Shown: one piece after another, positions 25,849-34,484 of the stretch
Position numbering within the stretch: the first letter of the stretch is position 1
Layout: each line of letters opens with the position of its first letter
Assembly: GCA_018644665.1 (NCBI GenBank)
Contig: JABGQA010000103.1
Location: 1-64,000 of the forward strand
DNA length: 64,000 nt
Source: Candidatus Poribacteria bacterium
GTDB taxonomy: Bacteria > Poribacteria > WGA-4E > GCA-2687025
Direction: 5' to 3'
Position numbers and translations under genes: made by a program
The notes under the pieces: model-generated
What the model saw: only the letters and a program-made list of their open reading frames with translations
What the model was told of the DNA's origin: nothing
The model's database searches: none

Positions 25849-26877
25849 CTACGCGGTACCCCGAAGGGTCGTCTCATCCAGCCACGGACGCAGGTCAGGT
25901 CCGTCGCCATAGACCCACTCGACGCCCACCTCTACGTGGTCGATCGTGCGACGGTTGTTCGTGAACGTGAGGTGCAATTGCCCGGCAGCTCCCTCGGTGA
26001 CGGCGGGGTAGTGGAAGCTGCCCTCGCCAGTGATCACGTCGCGGGTCGCCGCCCACGTGTCGCCGTCATCCTCGCTGACCGCGAGCGTCAGTGGGTTCCG
26101 GGCGTCGGCGTTGTTGTTCCACGCGAGCGCGACCCGGCCGTCGGCGAGTTTCACCGCGTCTATGGCGGCGTGAGGGCATGGCAAGTCGGTCACGACGGCC
26201 TCTGACCACGTGCGCCCGCCGTCCTCCGAGACGCTTCGCAACACACGCGAGTGCTTCCCTGACGGTCGCAGCAGGGCCAGCACGCTGCCGTCCGCGCGCT
26301 CTATCAGGGTCGGGTGTTGGTTCATCTCGCCGAGCAACGGCCCCGTCTGGATCCACGAGTGGCCCTCGTCCTCACTGCTCCAGAAGCACGAGTATCCACC
26401 CTTGAACTCGGTGCCGAAGATGATCGCGCCGTTGGCCAGCCGGATCGGCTTAGAATGCGGCACATGACCGAATTCGGTCTCGATCATGCGATCCTCGGAC
26501 CACGTCGCGCCGCCGTCGCTCGACACCTTCATCTTGAGGTCGCACGTCACCCAGCGGACGCCCGGGCCGTAGGGGCCGTCCAGCTTGCCGTGCATCGTCC
26601 CCCAGACGAGGATCACCTCGCCTCGGGCGTTCTCGAACACGATGCCGTTGCCTTCGGGCTTCCCGGGCTCGTCGGCTACGATCGCGAGGGGCCCCCACTC
26701 GGCGGAGCCCGCCGCGCGTCGAGCCAGCACCCAGGCCGCGTCCGGCCGCGCCTCGCCCTCGCCAGCGTAGTAGCCGACGAGGAGGTCGCCGTTACTTAGC
26801 GATAGCACTGTGGAACAGTGGCAACTTGGGAATCGCGCCGACGGCTCGGCGATGGGTTCCCACAGGGGTGAGGACAT
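25849..26877 (-). CDS. sialidase-like (BNR repeat) protein
   Basis: A 342-residue six-bladed-propeller type protein with four Asp-box repeats: SSDGGATW, SSEDEGHSW, SEDGGRTW and SEDDGDTW. This fits exo-alpha-sialidase-like glycosidases, and an N-terminal strand SCHCSTVLSLSNGDLLVGYYAGEG matches bacterial homologues often annotated as sialidases. True sialidase activity needs an arginine triad that I cannot confirm. ATG at 26877 has GGAGG about 10 bases upstream. No signal peptide is visible. Probable role in removing a terminal sugar from the polysaccharide attacked by neighbouring enzymes. Confidence 0.8.
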   Translation of the reverse strand: MSSPLWEPIAEPSARFPSCHCSTVLSLSNGDLLVGYYAGEGEARPDAAWVLARRAAGSAEWGPLAIVADEPGKPEGNGIVFENARGEVILVWGTMHGKLDGPYGPGVRWVTCDLKMKVSSDGGATWSEDRMIETEFGHVPHSKPIRLANGAIIFGTEFKGGYSCFWSSEDEGHSWIQTGPLLGEMNQHPTLIERADGSVLALLRPSGKHSRVLRSVSEDGGRTWSEAVVTDLPCPHAAIDAVKLADGRVALAWNNNADARNPLTLAVSEDDGDTWAATRDVITGEGSFHYPAVTEGAAGQLHLTFTNNRRTIDHVEVGVEWVYGDGPDLRPWLDETTLRGTA

Positions 26878-27064
26878 CCGATGGCGCCTCCGATAGGATG
26901 GAATGCCGCGTCGCGGTCGTGTGGCGGGAGCGTATGCCGTCCGTGGTCGCATGTCAAAGCCGCTCCGTCCTCGATCCACGCCACGGCGCTACCCCGCGCG
27001 GCGCCTGGTGGCTACACTCAACACGGAGGTCGGCCCGCGCTGGCCGTTGCCGGGAGTGGAGCCG

Positions 27065-29356
27065 TTGCTCGAAGCACGCCGTCACATCGCGTCCTCCGCG
27101 ATCGTCGCCGTTCTCTGCCTGCTGTCGCGCCCGGCTAGCCCTGCAGTCTCGCCGGAGCCGCTCGTTACCTACGGCGACTTCGAAGCGGGCTCCTCGCTCC
27201 CCGACAACGGCTGGACGTGGTGGTCGAGAACCGACCATGGGTCCGCCGCGTACTCGGACAAGTCAAAGTCCGGCGAGCGTTCGGCGCGCCTGACACATGA
27301 TGGGCCCCGCGACTGGGCGTTCCACAACAGGGCGCGCATTGACGCCGCGCCGGATCAGGAATGGCGCGCGTCGGCGTGGGTGAAGTGCGAGGACACGGAC
27401 GAGATCGAACTCGCAGTCGTGGCGCTGGCCGGGGGCGAGACGCTCCGGTGGGACATCGGATCTGACTCGATCGGCGGAACACACGACTGGACGCAGCTCG
27501 AAGCCTGGGCTGCCGTGCCGCAGGGATGCGACCAGATATACGTCCGGTTCATCGGCAGCGGCGACACGTCCGCGTGGGTCGATGGCGTCACGCTCGAGCA
27601 GACCGAGAGGCCTGCGCGGCCGCGGAAACCCAGCGTGAACGGGTGGGCCGTCGCGCCCGTGCGGGAGCGACTCGGCCGGAGCCTCGTGGCCGTTCCCGCC
27701 GGGGACGGAGCGGTATACGTCGGCTGGCGTCTCCTTGCGGGCGACCCCAGTGACGTCGCGTTCAACGTGTATCGCGCTGGCGGAGACGGCGCCGCGACCC
27801 GCCTGAACACCGCTCCCGTCTCCCGCACGACCGACTTCGTCGACACGACGGCGGACGCCTCGACTCGGCCCGAGTACTGGATACGCCGGATCGAGGGGAC
27901 AACGGAGGGGCCCGACTCCCGGCATGCCGTCGTCGACGTAGCGGCCCACGCGGGCGTAGACGGCGCCGCGTACCTGGCGCCGCCACTCGACGGCGACCAC
28001 ACATTCCAGAAAGCAGGCATCGCCGACCTCGACAGCGATGGCGAGTACGATTACGTCCTCAAGCAGCCGAACGCGAACGTCGACCCCTACGTCAACTACT
28101 GGGAGCCCAGCCCAGGCACGTACAAGCTGGAGGCGTACAAGGGCGACGGGACGTTCCTGTGGCGCAGGGATCTGGGGTGGTCCATCGAACAGGGCATCTG
28201 GTACTCGCCGTACGTGGTCTACGACTTCGACGGTGACGGACGCGCGGAGGTCGCCGTCAAGACCGGAGAGGGCGATCCACGCGACCCGGACGGACGAGTC
28301 CAATCCGGCCCCGAGTATCTGTCCATCCTTGATGGCCTGACGGGCGACCGGTCCACGCGGATCGCATGGCCCTCTCGCGAAGGCTATACCGGGCAGTCCG
28401 GCTACAACTACAGCTCGCGCAACCAGCTGGGAGTGGCCTTCCTCGACGGCAAGACGCCGTCTCTCCTCGTCGCGCGCGGGACGTATACGCTCATGAAACT
28501 GACCGCCTACGAGTTCCACGGCGGCGCTCTGCGAGAGCTGTGGACCTGGACAAGCCGTGAAGAGGGCGGCCTCTACCGGGGCCAGGGGGCGCACTTCATG
28601 CACACTGCCGACGTCGACGGCGACGGCCGCGACGAGGTGATCCTGGGATCGAGCGTCATCGACGACAACGGCCAAGGTCTGTGGTCCACCGGCATGGGTC
28701 ACCCCGACCACTGCTACGTCGGCGACATCGATACGACCCGGCCCGGATTGGAGATCTACTACGGCATGGAGACCGCGCAGCTCCGCAACGGCGTCTCGCT
28801 TGTCGACGCACGAACCGGCGAACTCATCTGGGGCCTCGACAGCCGAACTCGCCACGTTCACAACAGCGGCCTGTGCGCCGACCTCGATGCCGAACATCCG
28901 GGGATGGAGTGCTACAGCGGCGAGCGGGACGAACCCGGCCGTTGGCTCCACTCCGCCCGCGGAGAACTCCTCGCCGACGAGACCGCTTGGGACGTTGGAT
29001 TGAGCCCCCGCGCCGTCCATTGGGACGCCGACCCGCAGCGGGAGTTGATCCACAAGGGCCGCATCCGGGACTACGACGGGGACACGGACCTGGGGTCGAT
29101 CCAGGGACGCCAAATCGCGTGGGCGGACATTTTGGGCGACTGGCGCGAGGAGATAGTCACAACGGTCGCGGGCGAGCTACGCATATACACCACGACCATC
29201 CCGGCGTCTGACCGCCGCGCGTGCCTGATGCAGGACCGGCTGTATCGCGCCGACGTCGCGCACCTGGCGATGGGATACGCGCAGCCGCCGATGTCGCCCT
29301 ACTTCGGCGCAACCGCCCCTGAACCTGGGCCGGAAGCTCCCCCGGTCACACCTTGA
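27065..29356 (+). CDS. rhamnogalacturonan lyase-like protein (PL11 family), exported
   Basis: About 763 residues. A signal peptide (IASSAIVAVLCLLSRPASP) is followed by a carbohydrate-binding-like beta domain (GDFEAGSSLPDNGWTWW to IYVRFIGSGDTSAWVDGVTLE). Then comes an FnIII-like segment (VYVGWRLLAGDPSDVAFNVYR) and a beta-propeller lyase domain with calcium-binding DxDxDG loops (DLDSDGEYD, DFDGDGRAE, DVDGDGRDE). It matches PL11 rhamnogalacturonan lyases. I prefer TTG at 27065, which has GGGAGTGGAG upstream and starts right at the signal peptide; the frame stays open to ATG 26903, which would leave only 26 bases to the divergent sialidase gene. Confidence 0.87.
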   Translation: MLEARRHIASSAIVAVLCLLSRPASPAVSPEPLVTYGDFEAGSSLPDNGWTWWSRTDHGSAAYSDKSKSGERSARLTHDGPRDWAFHNRARIDAAPDQEWRASAWVKCEDTDEIELAVVALAGGETLRWDIGSDSIGGTHDWTQLEAWAAVPQGCDQIYVRFIGSGDTSAWVDGVTLEQTERPARPRKPSVNGWAVAPVRERLGRSLVAVPAGDGAVYVGWRLLAGDPSDVAFNVYRAGGDGAATRLNTAPVSRTTDFVDTTADASTRPEYWIRRIEGTTEGPDSRHAVVDVAAHAGVDGAAYLAPPLDGDHTFQKAGIADLDSDGEYDYVLKQPNANVDPYVNYWEPSPGTYKLEAYKGDGTFLWRRDLGWSIEQGIWYSPYVVYDFDGDGRAEVAVKTGEGDPRDPDGRVQSGPEYLSILDGLTGDRSTRIAWPSREGYTGQSGYNYSSRNQLGVAFLDGKTPSLLVARGTYTLMKLTAYEFHGGALRELWTWTSREEGGLYRGQGAHFMHTADVDGDGRDEVILGSSVIDDNGQGLWSTGMGHPDHCYVGDIDTTRPGLEIYYGMETAQLRNGVSLVDARTGELIWGLDSRTRHVHNSGLCADLDAEHPGMECYSGERDEPGRWLHSARGELLADETAWDVGLSPRAVHWDADPQRELIHKGRIRDYDGDTDLGSIQGRQIAWADILGDWREEIVTTVAGELRIYTTTIPASDRRACLMQDRLYRADVAHLAMGYAQPPMSPYFGATAPEPGPEAPPVTP

Positions 29357-29382
29357 CTTTCCGAGGGCCTCCCGGCGACAAT
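29353..29382 (+). promoter_or_regulatory. possible sigma70-type promoter for rpmB
   Basis: TTGACT at 29353-29358 and GACAAT at 29377-29382 are separated by 18 bases, about 50 bases upstream of the rpmB start. The -35 begins at the stop codon of the PL11 gene (TGA at 29354-29356). Confidence 0.4.
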
Positions 29383-29432
29383 ATATCGGCGTGCGTGGCA
29401 GGCGTAGGGTTGACACCTTAAGGGAACCGAAC

Positions 29433-29672
29433 ATGGCTCGTAAGTGCTACATATCGGGCAAGGGCCCGAAGGTCGTTAACAACGTATCGCATGCCAATAA
29501 CCGCACGAAGCGTCGGCAGTTGCCGAACCTCCAAGTGATACGGGTATACGACGAGGAATCGGGCGAATACCGGCGTCGCCGGGTTTCGGCGCGCACGATC
29601 CGCACGCTCGACAAGCAGGGCGCTCTCGCCCGCGCTCCTCGGCAGCATGCCACGGACGAAGACGACTTCTAG
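29433..29672 (+). CDS. rpmB: 50S ribosomal protein L28
   Basis: A 79-residue bL28. The N-terminal MARKCYISGKGPKVVNN and SHANNRTKRRQLPNLQVI are diagnostic. A single Cys5 replaces the CxxC pair of zinc-binding forms, so this copy probably does not bind zinc. ATG at 29433 has AAGGGA about 8 bases upstream; the frame opens earlier at 29391. It is an isolated housekeeping gene among polysaccharide genes. Confidence 0.96.
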   Translation: MARKCYISGKGPKVVNNVSHANNRTKRRQLPNLQVIRVYDEESGEYRRRRVSARTIRTLDKQGALARAPRQHATDEDDF

Positions 29673-29797
29673 GCGACCATCCGTCGCCGGCGACCGACCG
29701 CTACATTGCCGTTCCACGGCCTCTCTGCTACACTCGCCCGGCGCTGCCGCGCGGGTGTTTTGCATTCCGTACACCGGACTTCAGTGGAGACTGAACC

Positions 29798-30838
29798 GTG
29801 AGTGCTGACCGATACCGCTTCTCCTTCGGACCGTGGAACATCCATGAGGGCGACGACCCGTTCGGGCCCGAAGTGCGCGACCCGTTCACGTTCGCCGAGA
29901 AGCTCCCAATGTACAAGGCGATGGGCTTCGACGGCGTACAGTTCCACGACGACGACGCCGTCCCCGATGTCGACTCCAAGTCGCCATCGCAAGTGGAGCG
30001 CGAGTGCGCGGAGCTAAAGAAGCAGCTGGACGACGCCGGCCTCGTTGCCGAATTCGTAGCGCCTCGTCTCTGGTTCGACCCGAAGACGATCGACGGCGGC
30101 TACACCTCGAATGACGCTGGCGAACGCGCCTACGCCATCGAGCGATCCCTGCGGACGGTCGACATAGCCAGGGCCCTAGGCACAACCGAGATCGTGCTGT
30201 GGCTCGCGCGCGAGGGAACGTACATCCGCGAGGCCAAGGACGCCCGGCTCGCGACCGAACGCATCGTCGACGCCATCAACGCGATGCTCGCGCACGACCC
30301 GGACACGCGCATCCTCGTCGAGCCGAAGCCGAACGAGCCGATGGACCAGGCGTACATCCCGACCATCGGCCACGCCCTGTCTCTGTCGTACAAGAGCGCC
30401 GATCCCAGCCGTGTCGGGGCTCTCATCGAGACGGCGCACGCGCTGCTCGCGGGCCTCGACCCCTCCGACGAGATGGCGTTCGCGCTCTATCACGAGAAGC
30501 TCTGGAGCGTGCACCTGAACGACCAGAACGGCCTCAAGTTCGACCAGGACAAGGCGTTCGGGTCGGTCAACCTGCGCCAGGCGTTCAACCAGGTGCGTGT
30601 GCTTGACGACAACGGCTACGGCGAGGACGGCGCGTTCGTCGGCCTCGACGTCAAGGCGATGCGCACGCAGCGACGCGAGACGGCGCGACAGCACCTGTCG
30701 AACAGCCGGGCGGTATTCGTGCACCTCCTCGAGAAGGTCCGCACGTTCGACCGCGAGCAGGAACGACAGTACATCGAGAACCGCGACTACGAGGGGTTGG
30801 AACTCTTCGTCATGCGGCATCTCATGGGCGTTGAATAG
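29798..30838 (+). CDS. xylA: xylose isomerase
   Basis: A 346-residue xylose isomerase, interconverting xylose and xylulose. The catalytic His is in VQFHDDD, and metal ligands are in VEPKPNEP, VHLNDQNGLKFDQDK and the C-terminal FVGLDVKAMR. LWLAREGT carries the conserved Glu region. It is shorter than many class I enzymes (about 390). Start GTG at 29798 with GGAGA upstream. It lies 47 bases upstream of a sulfatase gene, so xylose may come from the same polysaccharide. No xylulokinase is nearby. Confidence 0.93.
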   Translation: MSADRYRFSFGPWNIHEGDDPFGPEVRDPFTFAEKLPMYKAMGFDGVQFHDDDAVPDVDSKSPSQVERECAELKKQLDDAGLVAEFVAPRLWFDPKTIDGGYTSNDAGERAYAIERSLRTVDIARALGTTEIVLWLAREGTYIREAKDARLATERIVDAINAMLAHDPDTRILVEPKPNEPMDQAYIPTIGHALSLSYKSADPSRVGALIETAHALLAGLDPSDEMAFALYHEKLWSVHLNDQNGLKFDQDKAFGSVNLRQAFNQVRVLDDNGYGEDGAFVGLDVKAMRTQRRETARQHLSNSRAVFVHLLEKVRTFDREQERQYIENRDYEGLELFVMRHLMGVE

Positions 30839-30885
30839 CACAAGACGGCGACGCACATGACCCGCCGGTCAGGAAGGGGATCGCC

Positions 30886-32394
30886 GTGAGCGAGCGCCCG
30901 AACGTCCTCCTCATCACCAGCGATCAGCAGCACTGGAACACGCTGGGCAGGTCGAATCCCGAGATTCACACGCCGAACCTCGATCGCCTGGCGGAACAGG
31001 GAACGACGTTCACGCGCGCCTACGTCCCGAACCCCACATGCACCCCCACGCGCGCCAGCATCATCACCGGGCAGTACCCGAGCCAGCACGGCGCGTACTC
31101 CCTGGGTACGAAGCTCATGGAGGACGTCCACACGGTTGGGGAGGACTTCTCGGACGCCGGGTATCGCACGGCACTCGTGGGGAAGGCACACTTCCAGCCG
31201 CTCCGTGAGGTCGACGGGTACACGTCGCTAGAGTCGTACCCGATCATGCAGGATCTCGACTTCTGGCGCGACTTCCACGGGCCGTTCTACGGGTTCGAGC
31301 ATGTGGAACTCGCGCGGAACCACGCCGACGAGGCACACGTCGGGCAGCACTACGCCATCTGGATGGAGGAGAACGGCTGCCACAACTGGCGCGACTACTT
31401 CCGCCCGCCCACCGGGAACAACTCGGACCAACGGCACAAGTGGCTCATCCCCGAGGAGTACCACTACGACCGGTGGATCGCAGAGCGGACGAACGCCCTC
31501 ATCGACCGGTACGCCGACGACGACGAGAGCTTCTTCCTGTGGGCGAGCTTCTTCGACCCGCACCCGCCGTACCTCGTCCCCGAGCCTTGGGACACGATGT
31601 ACGACCCCGACGAGATCACCGTGCCGGAGATCACTCCCGGGGAACACGACAAGAACCCGCCGCACTTTCAGATGACGCAGGAGCAGAAACCGGACTTCTC
31701 CGCTTGGCGCGAGAGCGGACAGGGCATCCACGGCATGTCGTCGCACCTGTTCAACCGGGACGCGATGGCCAAGAACATCGCCATCTACTACGCGATGATC
31801 ACGCTCATGGACAAGTACATCGGCGTCATCCTCGACCGGCTCGAGGAGCGCGGCCTCGCCGACAACACGGTCGTCGTATTCACGACGGACCACGGCCACT
31901 TCTTCGGTCAACACGGGTTGACGGCCAAGGGACCGTTCCACTACGAGGACCTGGTGAAGGCCCCGTTCATCGTGCGCCACCCCGGGCGCGTGCCGGCGAA
32001 CGCCGAGAACGACGGTCTGCAGACGCTCGTGGACCTCGCGCCGACTTTCCTGTCGACCTGCGGCATCGACGTCCCTGGGTGCATGACGGGCGTCGACCAG
32101 ACGGACGTGTGGGCCGGCGACGCGGACGCCGCGCGGGACCACGTGATCGTCGAGAACCGCCACGAGCCGACGACGATCCACGTGAAGACGTACATCGACG
32201 AGCGGTACAAGCTCACGGTCTACTTCGGCCGCGACTACGGCGAACTCTTCGATCTGCGCGACGACCCCGGCGAGACCGACAATCTGTGGGGGAATCCCGC
32301 GTTCTCGGCGCTCAAGGCCGGGCTGACGACGAAGCTGCTGTTTGCCGAGATGGGCAAGGAGCCCCTGCCCATGCCCCGTATCTGGGGCGCCTGA
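30886..32394 (+). CDS. sulfatase family protein (Cys-type)
   Basis: A 502-residue type I sulfatase. The formylglycine site is Cys52-T-P-T-Arg56, followed by ASIITGQYPS. LLITSDQQHWNT and VFTTDHGHFFGQHGLTAKGPFHYEDLVKAPFIV supply metal and sulfate-binding residues. It has no evident signal peptide. Start GTG at 30886 with GGAAGGGG upstream. It differs clearly from the sulfatase at 19125, so substrates probably differ. It is next to xylA. Confidence 0.93.
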   Translation: MSERPNVLLITSDQQHWNTLGRSNPEIHTPNLDRLAEQGTTFTRAYVPNPTCTPTRASIITGQYPSQHGAYSLGTKLMEDVHTVGEDFSDAGYRTALVGKAHFQPLREVDGYTSLESYPIMQDLDFWRDFHGPFYGFEHVELARNHADEAHVGQHYAIWMEENGCHNWRDYFRPPTGNNSDQRHKWLIPEEYHYDRWIAERTNALIDRYADDDESFFLWASFFDPHPPYLVPEPWDTMYDPDEITVPEITPGEHDKNPPHFQMTQEQKPDFSAWRESGQGIHGMSSHLFNRDAMAKNIAIYYAMITLMDKYIGVILDRLEERGLADNTVVVFTTDHGHFFGQHGLTAKGPFHYEDLVKAPFIVRHPGRVPANAENDGLQTLVDLAPTFLSTCGIDVPGCMTGVDQTDVWAGDADAARDHVIVENRHEPTTIHVKTYIDERYKLTVYFGRDYGELFDLRDDPGETDNLWGNPAFSALKAGLTTKLLFAEMGKEPLPMPRIWGA

Positions 32395-32552
32395 GGGCCT
32401 GACGTCGGCGGCGTGATCAGCGGAGCTATCGTCGGCGCCGCGGACGGCGTTGTGCGACGTGAGGACCCCGCGTCGACCCTCCCTGCGAGGCAAGCAAGTT
32501 CGCGCCGGCTCGCAGCGGCCGCCCAGACCACGTCCAGCACGTCTGAACGCGT

Positions 32553-32581
32553 TTGCCGAGTGAGACACCGTCAGGTATAGT
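32553..32581 (+). promoter_or_regulatory. probable sigma70-type promoter for the aldo/keto reductase gene
   Basis: TTGCCG at 32553-32558 and TATAGT at 32576-32581 have the ideal 17-base spacing, about 48 bases before the GTG at 32630, in a 235-base gap after the sulfatase. Confidence 0.5.
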
Positions 32582-32629
32582 CAGACGGCCTACGGGCTGC
32601 GTGCGAATACCAACCACGGGAGACAGCGT

Positions 32630-33451
32630 GTGCGTAACGTGCAACTGGGTCGGACAGGCATCGAGGCATCCTACCTGTCCATCGGCACGGGCACAGGCGG
32701 CTGGAACGGTGTCTCCAACCAGACCCGCCTCGGATTCGACACGTGCGTCGACATGATCCGATACGCCTACGACCGGGGCGTAGCGTTCATCGACACCGCC
32801 GACCAGTACGGCTCGCATCCGCACGTCGGGGAGGCTGTCGACGCCATCGGCGCCGACAACGTCGTCATCTGCACGAAGACCTGCGCGGCCGACAAGGCGG
32901 CCATCGAAGCCGACGTCCCACGATACCTGCGTGAGTTGCACGTAGAACGACTCGACATACTGCTGATGCACTGCATGACAAACGCGGACTGGCCGACGGC
33001 CCGCCGCCCGGTGATGGACGTCATGGACGACTACAAGCGCAAGGGCATCATCCGCGCCGTCGGCGTGTCGTGCCACGACTTCGGGGCCATGCGCGCGGCT
33101 GCGGAGGAGCCGTGGGTCGACCTCATACTCGCGCGGGTCAACCACGACGGCGTCCACCTCGACGCCACACCCGACGAAGTGCGTCGACTGCTACAGCGTA
33201 TGCACGACGACGGCAAGGCCGTCTACGGCATGAAGGTCGTGGGGCAGGGCCACCTCGTCGACGACTACGCCTCCTGCATCGAATACGTGCACGGCCTCGA
33301 CTGCGTGGACGCGATCACCATCGGGATGGAAAGCCGGGAGCAGGTGGACGCGAACGTGGCGTGCATTGAGGCGCTCGATCGCGGCGAGACGCCGCCCGCC
33401 GCAGCGACCCTGACCGGTGGCGACGGCGTCTCAGGTCACGCTTCCGCATAG
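32630..33451 (+). CDS. aldo/keto reductase family protein
   Basis: A 273-residue TIM-barrel NAD(P)H-dependent reductase. The catalytic tetrad is visible: Asp and Tyr in FIDTADQYG, Lys in ICTKTCA and His in LLMHCMTN. The N-terminal VQLGRTGIEASYLSIGTGTGGW is typical. It probably reduces or oxidises a sugar aldehyde or ketone in the cytosol. Start GTG at 32630. It is followed 13 bases later by an MDR oxidoreductase gene. Confidence 0.88.
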   Translation: MRNVQLGRTGIEASYLSIGTGTGGWNGVSNQTRLGFDTCVDMIRYAYDRGVAFIDTADQYGSHPHVGEAVDAIGADNVVICTKTCAADKAAIEADVPRYLRELHVERLDILLMHCMTNADWPTARRPVMDVMDDYKRKGIIRAVGVSCHDFGAMRAAAEEPWVDLILARVNHDGVHLDATPDEVRRLLQRMHDDGKAVYGMKVVGQGHLVDDYASCIEYVHGLDCVDAITIGMESREQVDANVACIEALDRGETPPAAATLTGGDGVSGHASA

Positions 33452-33464
33452 GTCAGAGCCTCCC

Positions 33465-34484
33465 ATGTCGAACGTCAGTCGATACGTAGCGCTCGTCCGG
33501 CGTCCTTTGGGCGTGCCGGCGGCCCACGACTTCAGGCTCTTAGAGGGCGAGATCGGGCCTGTGGGCCAGGGCGAGGCGCTCGTGAGCAACCTCTACGTGT
33601 CGGCGGACCCCTACATGCGCGGTCGGATGCGGGACACACCATCGCATCTTGGTCCGTTCGGGCTCGGGGAGCCGATCACCGGGTCGGCCATCGGCCGCGT
33701 CGAGAAGTCGGAGAATGTGGCGGTGCCGGTGGGCGCCACGGTTGTCTCGTTCTCCGGCTGGCGCGACCTGTTCATCACCGACGGCTCGGATGTGGAAGTC
33801 GTGGACACCGGTGACGTGCCGGTGCCGGCATACCTGGGCGTGCTCGGGACACCCGGATTCACGGCGTGGTATGGGCTGAACCACATAGGACGGCCCGTGC
33901 GGGGCGAAACAGTGCTCGTGTCCGCGGCCGCCGGCGCCGTGGGTTCGTTGGTTGTGCAGTTGGCCAGACGCGTGGGATGTCGTGTCGTAGCCGTCGTCGG
34001 CTCGACGGAGAAGGGCCGCTACGTGACGGACGACCTCGGCGCCGACATCGCCGTGAACTACCGCGACGAATCCGACATGACCGCCGCAGTCGGCCGCGCC
34101 TGCCCGCCCGGCGTGGACATCTACTTCGAGAACACGGGCGGGCCCACGCTCGAGGCGGCGCTCGCCAACGCCAACCTGGGTGCGCGGATCCCCGTCTGTG
34201 GGATGATATCGACATACAACGAAGCGACGGGCGCTCCCGGGCCGCCCAATCTGACGCAGATCATCGGCAAGAGGATCACTATGCGTGGCTTCCTCATACG
34301 CGACCACATGGAACACCGCGCGGAGTTCCTCGCCGAGGTCGCGCCGCTCGTTGCCGACGGGTCCATCAATCGGCGCGAGACGATCGTGGACGGCCTGGAG
34401 AGCGCGCCGGAGGCATTCATAGGTCTGTTCCGCGGTGAGAACATCGGGAAGATGGTCGTCAACGTGCGGCCGGGCGGCTCCTAA
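33465..34484 (+). CDS. zinc-independent MDR NADPH-dependent oxidoreductase (CurA/LTB4 dehydrogenase type)
   Basis: A 339-residue medium-chain reductase. YVSADPYMRGRM and the nucleotide-binding AAAGAVGSLVVQLAR are hallmarks of the enone-reductase group (prostaglandin/leukotriene reductase, CurA). Zinc-ligand cysteines are absent. It likely reduces alpha,beta-unsaturated carbonyl compounds with NADPH. ATG at 33465. Its TAA overlaps the start of the next gene (TAATG), so it is coupled to the HEAT-repeat protein. Confidence 0.9.
   Translation: MSNVSRYVALVRRPLGVPAAHDFRLLEGEIGPVGQGEALVSNLYVSADPYMRGRMRDTPSHLGPFGLGEPITGSAIGRVEKSENVAVPVGATVVSFSGWRDLFITDGSDVEVVDTGDVPVPAYLGVLGTPGFTAWYGLNHIGRPVRGETVLVSAAAGAVGSLVVQLARRVGCRVVAVVGSTEKGRYVTDDLGADIAVNYRDESDMTAAVGRACPPGVDIYFENTGGPTLEAALANANLGARIPVCGMISTYNEATGAPGPPNLTQIIGKRITMRGFLIRDHMEHRAEFLAEVAPLVADGSINRRETIVDGLESAPEAFIGLFRGENIGKMVVNVRPGGS

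Noticed and set aside
27263-29113. 616-residue minus-strand open frame
   Set aside because: Antisense shadow of the PL11 lyase gene, with no recognisable motif.
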